From contig OZ255706.1 in the NCBI GenBank assembly GCA_965277025.1, forward strand, positions 372,001 to 436,000: a DNA stretch of 64,000 nt. The letters are read 5' to 3'. Below the pieces are notes generated by a model, which saw only the letters and a program-made list of their open reading frames with translations, was not told the DNA's origin and ran no database searches. The position numbers were made by a program, and so were the translations under genes. Source of the stretch: Methylomarinum sp965277025 (GTDB lineage Bacteria > Pseudomonadota > Gammaproteobacteria > Methylococcales > Methylomonadaceae). This document shows, piece by piece, positions 18,201-26,955 of this stretch. Position 1 is the stretch's first letter; every line of letters starts with the position of its first letter.

Positions 18201-18959
18201 TTACAGAAGATTTGACCAGGAGAAGTCGCGAACGAAGAGCCCCAGAGGGTTCCTGCGCATGCCTTCTTCTGATTGCTGATTCAATGTGGAGATGTACACC
18301 GTGACCAGGGCGCGCATGTTGTGCTTGGTCTTCACGATGCCCTGCCGATCTCGCGTCGTTTCCGTCCAATCAATCTGCCAGGTGTCAGGCGATTGCGGAA
18401 GCACCGACCTGATCTCGATGCTGACCATCTCTTTCGTGGCCCGCTGGAACGGCGTTTTCTCTTCGTCGCCGTTCAGCCACTCATTCATCTTCTGAGTAGC
18501 CGGATCATTGGGACTCAACTTGGCGTACAAACGGAAGACGGCGGCCCTTTGCACCGCCACATCCAGCGTGACCAGGCGGGCGTCACGGATGAATTCCGCG
18601 ACGCTGGCCTTGATCACTCTCGGATCGGCCTTGCTGGCGGTCTGGACAGGGCCAGCAGCAACATGCTGCCCGAGCTTGTCCACTTCCACGACGTAGGGAA
18701 TGAACTTCGATTGGCTGCCGATCTGGATGATCCCGCCAATCGCCGCCAGCACTACCATGAACGCCATCAATGCAGCAATCTGCCACATGCGGCGGGATGC
18801 GACCTGTGAGCCCACATGATCGTTCCAGGTCCTTCTGGCGGCGAGATACGGATTCTCCGTCTCCCCAGCCCGACGGCCGCCATCGGTGGGTTCATCCGCC
18901 TTTTTAGGGTCTGCTGGCTTCTTGAACACCAGCCCTTTCAATGTGTCTGCAACGCTCAT
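18201..18959 (-). CDS. trbF: TrbF/VirB8-type inner-membrane protein
   Basis: 252 residues. A cytoplasmic N-terminus contains ENPYLAARRTWNDHVGSQVA, followed by one membrane helix (MWQIAALMAFMVVLAAIGGI, ~58-77). The periplasmic VirB8 domain follows, with KLSPNDPATQKMNEWLNG and SVLPQSPDTWQIDWTETTRD. VirB8 proteins nucleate channel assembly. Its start overlaps the end of trbE by 4 bases (ATGA-type coupling). Intact. Confidence 0.95.
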   Translation of the reverse strand: MSVADTLKGLVFKKPADPKKADEPTDGGRRAGETENPYLAARRTWNDHVGSQVASRRMWQIAALMAFMVVLAAIGGIIQIGSQSKFIPYVVEVDKLGQHVAAGPVQTASKADPRVIKASVAEFIRDARLVTLDVAVQRAAVFRLYAKLSPNDPATQKMNEWLNGDEEKTPFQRATKEMVSIEIRSVLPQSPDTWQIDWTETTRDRQGIVKTKHNMRALVTVYISTLNQQSEEGMRRNPLGLFVRDFSWSNLL

Positions 18960-21508
18960 GCTGCCTCCAAATACTGATTCAAGGTAAGTCTGCGACTCTT
19001 AAGCCATTCGTCTACCCAGTCTTCGCCGTGCTTGGCTTCAAGCTGCTTGATGAACGCTACGTCCTCCTTATCGGATACGCCGACGAACGACAGCGCGAGC
19101 GGGCCTAGCGCCAGTTCGAAGAGCCGGCGTCCCTTCTCGGAGACGTAGTAATACTGTCGTTTGGGTATGGCGGTCGCCAGGATGTCGATCTGCCGGGTGT
19201 TGAGGCCCATGCGGCGATAGAGCGCCGCCGTGTCCTCATCGCGTGCGAACACGTTGGGGAGGAAAATCTTCGTTGCCGTCGATTCGACAATGACATCCAG
19301 GATGCCGGAGTTGGCGGCATCGGTCAGGCTCTGTGTTGCCATGACCACAGAACAGTTCGCCTTGCGCATGACCTTGAGCCATTCACGGATTTTGGCGCGG
19401 AATGCCGGGTGCCCCAGCATCAGCCAAGCCTCATCCAGCATGATCACTGCCGGCTGACCCTTCAGGCTTCGCTCTATGCGACGGAACAGGTAAAGCAGGA
19501 CCGGAAGCGCGTATTTTTCGCCCAGGTCCATCAGTTCCTCGATCTCGAACGTCGTGAAGTCGCTGAACGATAGTCCATCCTCTTCGGCATCGAGGAGATG
19601 GCCCATCGATCCGTCTACCGTGTATTGCTTGATCGCTTCCCTGATCGCCAGGTCCTGTATCGTGGTGGAGAACTCCGATAGCGTTTTGGCCCCGCTCCGG
19701 TGCATGCTCACGATGGCATGTCCGATCTCATTTCGCTGCGCCGGCGTCGTCTCTACCCCGTTGAGCTTCAGGATCGTGTCGATCCACTCCATCGCCCAGG
19801 CCCTGTCCCCTTTCGTTTCCAGAAACTGCAAGGGGCAGAACGCCAGCCTTTCGCCATCGGCCGCTACGTCGAAATGCTTTCCGCCTGTCGCCTTGGTCAG
19901 CGCGTACATCGAATTGCCTTTGTCGAAGGCATACACCGACATCCCTTCATAACGCTTGAGCTGCGCTCCCAATATGGCCAGCAGTGTCGATTTGCCCGCG
20001 CCGGTCGGCCCGAAGATCGCCGTATGGCCGAGGTCGCGCACATGCAGGTTCAGACGGAACGGCGTGGACCCGTGCGTGACACAGTGCATCAGCGCCGGTG
20101 CCATCGGTGGGTAGAACGGGCAAGGCGCGTTCTCCTCGCCGGTCCATATCGCGCTGGTTGGCAGCAGGTCGGCAAGATTCATGGTGTTGAGCATCGGCCT
20201 GCGGACGTTCTCCACGCCATGCCCCGGCAAGCTACCGAAAAACGCTTCCAGTGTGTTGATCGATTCAACACGCGATACGAATCCTTTCGCCTCTATCGCC
20301 TTGGTGATCATCGTTGCCGACCGATCCAGCCGGTCGCGATCCTCGTCCATCAGCACGACGACGCTGGTGTAATACCCCGCCGCGACCAGTCGGCTATTAA
20401 TCTCTGCCAGCGCCGCATTCGCGTCGTTGACCATGCTCAGCGCGTCCTGGTCGATTCTTCCGGAATTCGTGTTGAACACCTGGTCGAAGAAGCCGCGCAC
20501 CTTCTGCTTCCACTTACCGCGAAACTTCTCCAGGTGTTTAATCGCTTCATGTGTGTCCAGGAAGATGAAGCGCGTAGACCAACGATATTCGCAGGGCAGC
20601 TCTGCCAGCGTGCTCAATATCCCTGGCGTCGATTCCAACGGGAAGCCCTCGATGGCCACCGTCTGCACGAACTTCTTGCCGATCTTGGGCACTACCCCGC
20701 CCCACATCTCCTTTCCGCCGATCAGGCTGTCGATGTACATCGGGTTCGAGGGCAACATGATCGGCTGGTCAGTGCCGCTGACGCAGAAGTTCAGCCACGA
20801 AAGAAAATCATCGAACGTTCGGGTTCGGCCATCCTCATGCACCACCTTATGACCCTTGAGCCGGGTCATCTTCAGCACGGTGGAGAGCCGTGTTTCCACG
20901 TTTTTGATCTCGCGCTTGAACTGATCGATCAAGCCTATGGTCTGCGCCTTGCGGTTTGCCTTCGGCGCATCGTCCTCGAACATCAGTTCCACGAATTTGC
21001 GTTGCGCCAGCAGCGGCGGGAACCAGGTGAGCGTTACCACAAAGTAGCCATCATACATAGTTCCCATGCTTTCGAAATACCGCCGACGTTCTTCATCGAT
21101 AGCCGCCGATACCCGATCCGGGAAATGGCTCAATCCAGGCTTGGAGTAATTGGGTGCCGGTCGCCTCACGGCATCGACATGAACCATCCAACCGCTGCCG
21201 AGTCCGGCCAGCGCCTGGTTGATCCGGAACGACACCATGTTGCGCTGCTCGTCCGTGCTGCTGGCGTTATCGTCACCGCGATAAAGCCAGGCGGCCATGA
21301 ACGAACCGTTTTTGCCGACGATCACGCCGTCGTCAACAACCGCCGCATAATTCAGCAGGTCCGCCAGGCCCTCGTCCGTGGATCGATGCTTCTTCAGTCG
21401 GTTGCCGGCGTCTACCGCCTGAATGCGCCCGAACAGCAGCATCAACATGACGATGCCCATGCCGGACACGAGATAGCTGATAGTCTGAATATTAATAATG
21501 TCCGTCAT
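18956..21508 (-). CDS. trbE: TrbE/VirB4 conjugation ATPase
   Basis: 850 residues from the ATG at 21508, chosen because it overlaps the trbD stop as ATGA; an upstream GTG at 21547 would add 13 residues. An N-terminal hydrophobic segment (YLVSGMGIVMLMLLFG) precedes the CagE/TrbE/VirB4 N-domain. The C-terminal RecA-like ATPase has Walker A GPTGAGKSTLLAILG (~450-465) and Walker B AVIMLDEAWLMLGHPAF (~640-655), then VVMATQSLTDAANS. It powers pilus biogenesis and substrate transfer at the inner membrane. The frame is intact and the length typical. Confidence 0.96.
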   Translation of the reverse strand: MTDIINIQTISYLVSGMGIVMLMLLFGRIQAVDAGNRLKKHRSTDEGLADLLNYAAVVDDGVIVGKNGSFMAAWLYRGDDNASSTDEQRNMVSFRINQALAGLGSGWMVHVDAVRRPAPNYSKPGLSHFPDRVSAAIDEERRRYFESMGTMYDGYFVVTLTWFPPLLAQRKFVELMFEDDAPKANRKAQTIGLIDQFKREIKNVETRLSTVLKMTRLKGHKVVHEDGRTRTFDDFLSWLNFCVSGTDQPIMLPSNPMYIDSLIGGKEMWGGVVPKIGKKFVQTVAIEGFPLESTPGILSTLAELPCEYRWSTRFIFLDTHEAIKHLEKFRGKWKQKVRGFFDQVFNTNSGRIDQDALSMVNDANAALAEINSRLVAAGYYTSVVVLMDEDRDRLDRSATMITKAIEAKGFVSRVESINTLEAFFGSLPGHGVENVRRPMLNTMNLADLLPTSAIWTGEENAPCPFYPPMAPALMHCVTHGSTPFRLNLHVRDLGHTAIFGPTGAGKSTLLAILGAQLKRYEGMSVYAFDKGNSMYALTKATGGKHFDVAADGERLAFCPLQFLETKGDRAWAMEWIDTILKLNGVETTPAQRNEIGHAIVSMHRSGAKTLSEFSTTIQDLAIREAIKQYTVDGSMGHLLDAEEDGLSFSDFTTFEIEELMDLGEKYALPVLLYLFRRIERSLKGQPAVIMLDEAWLMLGHPAFRAKIREWLKVMRKANCSVVMATQSLTDAANSGILDVIVESTATKIFLPNVFARDEDTAALYRRMGLNTRQIDILATAIPKRQYYYVSEKGRRLFELALGPLALSFVGVSDKEDVAFIKQLEAKHGEDWVDEWLKSRRLTLNQYLEAA

Positions 21509-21816
21509 CTGTATCGCTTCCCTTGTCCGCCCGTATTTACCCGCCACGGCGTACTCCGTGGCGGGTAGTAGGCTTTGTACAGCCGATGTCTCAAATAGAC
21601 GTGCCGCATGGCCGGGTCGGCCTTAGCCATGACCCGAAGCCCGTACAGGGCTCCGAACCACAGCACAATGCCGAACAGGGTTGCTCTGACTTCCTGTGCG
21701 CTGAAAACCATCGCGAAGGCCATCAGGCCGGAGAACATGACCATCTCGCGATCCCCGCCCATGAACAGGTTTTCCCTGTTGCCAGCTCTACGAATGGGGA
21801 TCGCTCGCAAGGTCAT
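21505..21816 (-). CDS. trbD: TrbD/VirB3-type inner-membrane protein
   Basis: 103 residues with the VirB3 signature: the N-terminal LRAIPIRRAGNRENLFMGGD, two closely spaced hydrophobic helices (MVMFSGLMAFAMVFSAQEVR; TLFGIVLWFGALYGLRVMAK) and a basic C-terminus (YLRHRLYKAYYPPRSTPWRV). The start shares one base with the trbC stop (TAATG), and the stop overlaps the trbE start (ATGA). VirB3 proteins work with VirB4 in pilus assembly. Confidence 0.94.
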   Translation of the reverse strand: MTLRAIPIRRAGNRENLFMGGDREMVMFSGLMAFAMVFSAQEVRATLFGIVLWFGALYGLRVMAKADPAMRHVYLRHRLYKAYYPPRSTPWRVNTGGQGKRYR

Positions 21817-22238
21817 TACTTGCGCTCCCCTTCCTTGACCAGCGCCGCTTGCTCGGTCTGCGCTTCGCTTCGCGCTTGCGCCTGCTCAGGGCTTACAATC
21901 ACCGCGCCGCGACCAAAGAAGGTGCTCATCATGTTTTGCGCGCCAATGATCAGCGCCATGACCAGCACGACGAAAATGATCGTGCGAAAAAAGGCGTTGA
22001 GTTCGCCACCGAAGATCAGGACGCCGCCGGCGACGACAATGCCGATGATGGCCAGTGCGAATGCCACCGGCCCCGTGACCGACGCCTGTAGGTTGTTCAA
22101 CCAGCTCTCATACGGCAGTGAGCCGCCACCACCCACCGAGGCATGCACCTCGTTGGGTGCGATCATCATCGCCAGTACGGCAGCCAGGACGCCGAAGATC
22201 GCCAGGTTGCGGTTCATAAAGGAAAGGCTCAGTTGCAT
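21816..22238 (-). CDS. trbC: TrbC/VirB2-type pilin precursor
   Basis: 140 residues. A long N-terminal signal (LAIFGVLAAVLAMMIAPNEV, cleavage probably after VHA) is followed by SVGGGGSLPYESWL. Two hydrophobic helices (VAFALAIIGIVVAGGVLIFG; RTIIFVVLVMALIIGAQNMM) and a charged C-terminal tail follow. IncP TrbC is trimmed at the C-terminus and cyclised by TraF to give the circular T-pilin; the tail ERK here would be removed. No TraF gene is in this window. Intact, 9 bp after trbB. Confidence 0.93.
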   Translation of the reverse strand: MQLSLSFMNRNLAIFGVLAAVLAMMIAPNEVHASVGGGGSLPYESWLNNLQASVTGPVAFALAIIGIVVAGGVLIFGGELNAFFRTIIFVVLVMALIIGAQNMMSTFFGRGAVIVSPEQAQARSEAQTEQAALVKEGERK

Positions 22239-22247
22239 TGTTAACTC

Positions 22248-23207
22248 CTAAAGGGTTGAGGTTTGATATTCGCCATTGCTGTACCCGGAAACCTCAATGA
22301 TCTCCGAAACGCGCCGGCCTTCTTTGGTACGTTCAATATGAACAACGACATGAACCGCCTCGCCTATTAGCGGTTCAATTTCTGCGGGAGCCGCCTTGTT
22401 TCTCGAAACAAGGGACTTCAGCCTGGTCAAACCTTCCTGCGCGCTGTTCGCGTGGAGCGTGGCCACCCCGCCCGGGTGCCCCGTGTTCCACGCATCCAGC
22501 AGGTCCAGGGCTTCTTCGCCACGAACCTCGCCAACCAGTATTCGGTCTGGCCGCATGCGCAGTGTGGTTTTCAACAGCATCGTCATGCTGACGTCGATGC
22601 TGGTGTGATACTGGACGTGGTTTTCTGCGGTGCACTGGATCTCGCCAGTGTCCTCGATGATGAAAGGCCTTTCCGTTGGGTTCTGTTCGACCATCTCAAG
22701 GATCACGGCATTGACCAAGGTTGTTTTGCCTGATCCGGTACCGCCGATCACGAGTATGTTTCGATGATTTCTTATCGCCCGCTCCAGCGTCTCGCGCTGG
22801 ATGTCGGTCATGATGCCGGCATCGACATACTCTCTGAGGGAGAAAACCTTTGATGCCTTCTTTCTAATCGCGAAGGTTGGCGACGGTACGACCGGGGGTA
22901 GCTGGCCGGCGAAGCGTGAGCCGTCTAGCGGCAGCTCGCCTTCTAGGATGGGTTCTTCTCTGGTGACTGTCTTGCCGTGATAACCGGCGACCGTCTCTAT
23001 GACGGCCTGGGCCTGGGCGGCCCTGAGTGTGCCGATGAGCTTCATCGGCTCGCCATGCCTCTCCTGCCACAGCTTACCGTCTGCGTTCAGCATGACTTCG
23101 ACAGTCGCGGGATCTTTAAGCGCCTCCAACAGCACCGACCCCATGTCTCGGGCCAGCTTTCGCTTCGCCCTCTCCTGCACACTGTCGAATTCTTCTTTCT
23201 TGGTCAT
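22248..23207 (-). CDS. trbB: TrbB/VirB11 traffic ATPase
   Basis: 319 residues from ATG at 23207 (MTKKEEFD). The open frame extends 27 codons further upstream to 23288, but that part has no similarity to the family and no better ribosome-binding site. It has Walker A (NILVIGGTGSGKTTLVNAVI), an Asp box (RPFIIEDTGEIQC), Walker B (LRMRPDRILVGEVRGEEALD) and a His box (GHPGGVATLHANSAQEGL). It is a hexameric cytoplasmic ATPase that works with VirB4 at the base of the channel. First structural gene of the trb operon, with a KorB operator 116 bp upstream of this start. Confidence 0.94.
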   Translation of the reverse strand: MTKKEEFDSVQERAKRKLARDMGSVLLEALKDPATVEVMLNADGKLWQERHGEPMKLIGTLRAAQAQAVIETVAGYHGKTVTREEPILEGELPLDGSRFAGQLPPVVPSPTFAIRKKASKVFSLREYVDAGIMTDIQRETLERAIRNHRNILVIGGTGSGKTTLVNAVILEMVEQNPTERPFIIEDTGEIQCTAENHVQYHTSIDVSMTMLLKTTLRMRPDRILVGEVRGEEALDLLDAWNTGHPGGVATLHANSAQEGLTRLKSLVSRNKAAPAEIEPLIGEAVHVVVHIERTKEGRRVSEIIEVSGYSNGEYQTSTL

Positions 23208-23322
23208 TAGTGGTTCTGTGGTTCCGCTAACTTGCGGTTTGGAGAACGATATAACGATAACATCCGGCATGCAACACCTATCGCACAACGAATGAGACTC
23301 TTGTTTCCTGTTAGGTGATTTT

Positions 23323-23335
23323 TTTAGCCGCTAAA
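23323..23335. promoter_or_regulatory. KorB operator upstream of trbB
   Basis: A perfect TTTAGCCGCTAAA in the trbA-trbB gap (23289-23400), in the expected position to control the trbB promoter, as KorB does together with TrbA on IncP plasmids. Confidence 0.88.
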
Positions 23336-23400
23336 ACTGCGCTGGGTTGTTTGATCAGCTTCCCTTCGTTACTTCCTACCTTAATTACTCTTCTTGGCGT

Positions 23401-23760
23401 CTAACCCTTGTTTTTCTTTCTCGCGCGCTGTTCCCAGCGCCTCACGATGAATGCCTGGTGTTCAGGCAGGACTGCGCACACCCTTACAAAGCCGTAAGGT
23501 AAGCTGCTTTTTACCTTCTTGCCGGCCAGCTCATCCAATGTCTTGGTGTCCATGTCCGTGGGTTCGGGCAATAGTGGAAGTGGGACCTCTAATGCGTTGG
23601 CAATCGCTGCCATTATTTTTAGGGATGGATTGCCCTTCCCGGTTGTAAGGTCGGATATAAATGAGATAGACACGCCAGAACGATTTGACAGTTCCTGCTT
23701 TGTCATGTCGCGTTCTTCAAGATGCTTGAGCACATTCGTGAAAAACATGTAGTTGTACAC
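23401..23760 (-). CDS. trbA: TrbA-like transcriptional repressor
   Basis: 119 residues. An XRE-type helix-turn-helix (MTKQELSNRSGVSISFISDL, ~19-38) is followed by NPSLKIMAAIANALEVPLPL. The C-terminal block (SSLPYGFVRVCAVLPEHQAF, IVRRWEQRARKK) is characteristic of IncP TrbA and KorA-like proteins. TrbA represses the trb operon and other maintenance promoters. It lies upstream of trbB on the same strand with KorB operators on both sides (23323-23335 and 23790-23802). Start at 23760 or the Met five codons in. Intact. Confidence 0.9.
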   Translation of the reverse strand: MYNYMFFTNVLKHLEERDMTKQELSNRSGVSISFISDLTTGKGNPSLKIMAAIANALEVPLPLLPEPTDMDTKTLDELAGKKVKSSLPYGFVRVCAVLPEHQAFIVRRWEQRARKKNKG

Positions 23761-23789
23761 CGCGCTTCTGTCTCGTCGGGATCGTTAAT

Positions 23790-23802
23790 TTTAGCGGCTA
23801 AA
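23790..23802. promoter_or_regulatory. KorB operator upstream of trbA
   Basis: TTTAGCGGCTAAA, the other permitted centre base of the KorB palindrome, 30 bp upstream of the trbA start and so probably within its promoter. The strand to the right soon enters IS30 sequence, so the native upstream region is lost. Confidence 0.88.
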
Positions 23803-23853
23803 ATTTCCGTGTTTGTTGTTTCGATATATCGAAATTCTTCTTTAACTGAGGCG

Positions 23854-23922
23854 GATTCAACTCGCTAGTGCAACAGGTGGTTTGATCCCGAAGAATACCT
23901 GATTGGGTGTCTTGTACCCCAG
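23854..23922 (-). mobile_element. IS30 right-end fragment, inverted
   Basis: 69 bp complementary to the 3' end of the IS30 element at ~24926-24995 (GATTCAACTCGC end, then the region encoding the transposase C-terminus). It abuts the left end of the full IS30 copy head-to-tail in inverted orientation. Confidence 0.85.
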
Positions 23923-23926
23923 CTTG

Positions 23927-24995
23927 GATTCAACTCGTAAGTGCAACTCGATCTAGAGCGGGAGAGTAAGCCGCGGTAGCATCACGGCTTAACTCAATCC
24001 ACCAAGAGAGAGGAGCACGATGAGAGGCTACACGCAGCTTACCCGAGATGAACGATACCAGATCTATGCGCTGAGGAAAGCGGGTCACAGCCAGAAAGAA
24101 ATCGCTGAGGTTTTGGGGCGCAGCCCCTCGACCATCAGCCGGGAACTGAGGCGGAACAAGGGAGGGATTGAAAGGCTACCGTCCCGAACAGGCCCACAGG
24201 CTGGCGCAGAACCGCAAGAAAGAGCGGGACCGAACGCGGATACCGAAATCGACCTGGGCACGTGTGGAGCAGCTGCTTCGGGAGGACTGGAGCCCGGAAC
24301 AGGTCAGTGGATGGCTGGCCCAGGAAGAAGGCACGGCCATAAGCCATGAATGGATCTACTGGTACGTGTATGAGGACAAGCGACGCGGTGGCGATCTCCA
24401 TCGTCATCTGCGCTGCCAGAAGCCACGCAGGAAGCGCTATGGCCATTACGACCGGCGAGGGCAGATCAGGGAACGGGTGTCCATCGATGAACGTCCGGAG
24501 GTGGTCGAGGCGCGCAGCCGCATTGGTGATTGGGAAGCGGACACAGTGATCGGCAAGCCAGGCGGCGCTGTCCTGGTCACCCTGGTGGAACGGCGGTCCC
24601 GGCTGAGCCTGATCGCTCTGGCGCCCAACAAAACAGCTGAAGCGGTCAAGGCGGCCATCCTGAAGGTGCTACAACCCCTGTCGGCCCAAGTGCATACGTT
24701 GACCTACGACAATGGCAAGGAGTTCGCCTGCCACATGGAGATCGCCAAGGTGTTGAAAGCAGATGGCTACTTCGCCCACCCCTATCATTCCTGGGAGCGA
24801 GGCTTGAACGAAAACACCAACGGGCTCATCCGGCAGTACCTGCCCAAGGGAACCGACTTCAACAAACTGACGGACAAGCAGGTCCTGGAGATCATGGACA
24901 AGTTGAACAATCGCCCTCGAAAATGCCTGGGGTACAAGACACCCAATCAGGTATTCTTCGGGATCAAACCACCCGTTGCACTAGCGAGTTGAATC
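23927..24995 (+). mobile_element. IS30-family insertion sequence (defective)
   Basis: The terminal repeats are GATTCAACTCGTAAGTGCAA at 23927 and the complement of GATTCAACTCGCTAGTGCAA ending at 24995. The transposase inside is frameshifted. Confidence 0.85.
24020..24992 (+). pseudogene. IS30-family transposase, frameshifted
   Basis: N-terminal frame (from 24020): MRGYTQLTRDERYQIYALRK and a helix-turn-helix GRSPSTISRELRRNKG. At ~24159-24168 the sequence AAGGGAGGGATTG carries 4 extra bases compared with AAGGGATTG in the copy at 53903-54570, which shifts the frame. The C-terminal frame (24168-24992) carries the DDE core: GDWEADTVIGKPGGA, LTYDNGKEFACHMEI and GLNENTNGLIRQYLPKGTDF. The stop codon lies in the terminal repeat. 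Inactive as it stands. Confidence 0.88.
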
Positions 24996-25056
24996 CGCCT
25001 TCCAAAACACGAGTGTAATTATAACATTTTCAATGTGTTAGGAGCTAAGTTGACGC

Positions 25057-25974
25057 CATTGCGGTTGAGGGCCAGCAGTTGCCCGGGGTCGGCCTGTTCC
25101 GGGGTGAGATCAGTGATGCAGAAGATCTGTTCTGTGCGTGTCCTGCCGGTCTTGGACACGGTAACCTGGCGTTCGATCCGGCAGACCTGGCCCACATGGG
25201 GGAAATCGAGATAGGCATTGAGTGCAACGGTGGTGCGAAGGGTGCGCTGCTCGATCCGACCGTGTCCCTTGTCCACCGTGGTGTGCTCAGGGGGGAATGG
25301 ATTCCCGGTCGAAAGCCTTGAGATCGTTGGCCAGGGTTTTCTGGTTGTCCTTGACCGTGAACAGGTAGTGCGCGCCCTTTTCCTCGACCAGGAAGCGGGC
25401 GGTCTCGCGTTGGGTGTGGAGCGCATCGGCGGTGACCACACGCCCCTCGATGGAGAGGGGATCGAGCAGCTCCCGCAGGGGCCGGGATCTCATTACTCTT
25501 GGTCTCGACCGCGCGCTGTGCCAGGACGGTGCCCTGCCGAGGGAACAGGGCGGCGAGCAGGTGCGTCTGGCGGCCATCGCCCCGGCGAGCGCCCTTGAGG
25601 GTCTTGCCGTCGATGGCCAGGGGTTCGTCGGCCGGTGCGCTGGCCTGGACCCAGGCGGAAAAGGCCTGCTCCAGCGCCACCGGATCCACCTGCTGGAGCA
25701 CGCGGCGGAAGGTGGGCTCGGAGGGGGCCACGAAGCGTTGCTGTCTGCGATCGAAATAGGCCCGCAGGCGCTTGAGCTGCGTCTGGGTCAGGCGGGCGGC
25801 GTACTCACTGATGGCCAGATAGCCCCGGGCGCCGGCCAGGGTGGCCGCCAGGGCGATGGTCAGCACCGTCGGCAGGGGGTGCAGCTGACGGCGTCCACCG
25901 CGGGGTTCGGGTAAGCGGCCCAGCTGTTCGCGCAACCGGGCCATCTCCAGGTCGCTCAGATTGATCTTCTGCAT
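25057..25974 (-). pseudogene. ISAs1-family transposase, frameshifted and truncated
   Basis: From MQKINLSDLEM (25974) the frame encodes the N-terminal ISAs1-associated domain and the first Asp region (DEPLAIDGKTLKGARR). One extra G near 25482 (CAGGGGCC versus CAGGGCC) and a 6-base C run at ~25291 break the frame; the third part (HTTVDKGHGRIEQRTL, LTPEQADPGQLLALNR) ends at the truncation. The catalytic end (HWSIENRLHWVRDVTF in copy 2) is missing. An insertion of ~6 residues, GARG, distinguishes it from copy 2. Confidence 0.85.
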
Positions 25975-26197
25975 CGGTGTGCTCCAATCGGGATGAGGGA
26001 TCGGGTGGCGCAGCCAGTGGCGCGCCCGCTCATGGCGCTGTATCGGTCGCACGATGACATCGGACAGCGGTAGGGATCATGGTAAATCCACTTCGATCAT
26101 GGTGATTGAATTCAAGCATGATCTGAGGTGAACGTCCAGCAATTATCCAATAGTGCAGGTTTATCAGTGGGTTAGCGGATTAGATGACGTGGCCCTG
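25057..26197 (-). mobile_element. ISAs1-family insertion sequence, copy 1, 3' truncated
   Basis: The right end (CAGGGCCACGTCATCTAA, complementary strand, ending at 26197) is present. The opposite end is missing: homology to the complete copy at 51595-53158 stops at ~25058, within the transposase gene. Confidence 0.85.
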
Positions 26198-26242
26198 CAC
26201 CCTGGCCATGCTCAAGCTGCATATGGCCCATCAGTCTCCGGT

Positions 26243-26360
26243 CGAGAAAAAGACGGTGGCCTATGCCCGCGTATCGAGTCACGACCAGAAAGCGGACCTG
26301 GAACGGCAGAAGAAGATGCTGGAAATGTACTGCGCAGCACAGGGTTGGCAGTTCATGAGT
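26243..26360 (+). pseudogene. Serine recombinase N-terminal fragment
   Basis: ~38 codons with the resolvase/invertase catalytic start: KKTVAYARVSSHDQKADLER, then QKKMLEMYCAAQGWQF. The Ser in ARVSS is the nucleophile position. The wording resembles IS607-type recombinases. The frame then enters the 73-bp repeat (26361-26433), so the rest of the enzyme is gone. Confidence 0.75.
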
Positions 26361-26433
26361 TGTCGAAGATCGAGTCGATTTTGGGGGCTCGGATGTCCCA
26401 AAATCTTTCACGAGATCGAAGACTCGCTTGTAC
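26361..26433. repeat. 73-bp hairpin-containing repeat, copy B
   Basis: Second copy of the repeat at 4106-4178. Here it joins a recombinase fragment on its left to a methyltransferase-like fragment on its right. Confidence 0.7.
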
Positions 26434-26565
26434 CTAGCGACCAACTGACGCGCATCTGCGATCCGGCCGTCGGCGCTGGGGGGGTGCTGTTGGCATCCGC
26501 AAATCACATCTGTGAGACCCACGGACCGGAGGCCCTGGCGCTGGTCTCCCCGAGGTTAGGCCGCG
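26434..26565 (+). pseudogene. Adenine methyltransferase fragment
   Basis: The short frame DQLTRICDPAVGAGGVLLAS, ANHICETHGPEALAL carries the SAM-binding motif I of type I/II N6-adenine methyltransferases (compare DPACGSGGML in hsdM at 62460). About 40 codons only, with no start. A scrap of a second restriction-modification locus. Confidence 0.55.
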
Positions 26566-26581
26566 TTCATCGGCGGCGAGC

Positions 26582-26609
26582 AAATGGCCCTCTTCTGAGG
26601 GCCATTTTT
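26582..26609 (+). terminator. Rho-independent terminator
   Basis: Perfect 11-bp stem AAATGGCCCTC / GAGGGCCATTT with a TTCT loop, followed by T residues to 26609. It insulates the parD-repA unit from the scraps upstream. Confidence 0.85.
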
Positions 26610-26685
26610 CGGTTGATGTTTTCACGCTATGCATTATTATTAATCACTGTGACTATTTTCTAATCTACCGCAAGAGGCTGAACCA

Positions 26686-26955
26686 ATGTCAAAGACAGAT
26701 ACCCGCGTGTTTACAGCGCATGTGCCGGTCCCCCTGGCGGACCAGGTGGACCAGCTGGCCGGAAAGCTGGAGCGGTCGCGGGCCTGGATCATAAAGCAGG
26801 CCCTTTCCTCCTGGGTTGCGCAGGAAGAAGAACGTGACCGGCTGACACGCGAAGCCATGGCCGACGTGAAAGCCAGCCGCGTCACCGATCACCAGGCTGT
26901 CCAGGCGTGGGCCGAAAGCCTGGATTCCGACAATCCCCTGCCGGCACCGCGCTGA
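26686..26955 (+). CDS. parD: ParD-type ribbon-helix-helix antitoxin
   Basis: 89 residues. The N-terminal RHH motif is RVFTAHVPVPLADQVDQLAG followed by KLERSRAWIIKQALSSWVAQ, which forms the DNA-binding dimer. The C-terminal acidic/helical tail (AVQAWAESLDSDNPLPAPR) is the toxin-binding region of ParD/StbD-like antitoxins. It overlaps the next start by 1-4 bases (GCTGATGG), the usual coupling to parE. The cognate toxin is not intact: only its first 28 codons remain, fused to repA. Antitoxin and operator binding may still control repA expression. Confidence 0.85.
   Translation: MSKTDTRVFTAHVPVPLADQVDQLAGKLERSRAWIIKQALSSWVAQEEERDRLTREAMADVKASRVTDHQAVQAWAESLDSDNPLPAPR

Noticed and set aside
19700..21568. 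A 622-codon plus-strand ORF
   Set aside because: It lies antisense to trbE, which has clear Walker motifs; the antisense product has no recognisable domain.
22248..23288. Longer TrbB start at 23288
   Set aside because: The extra 27 residues have no family similarity and would place the start beside the KorB operator region without a ribosome-binding sequence.
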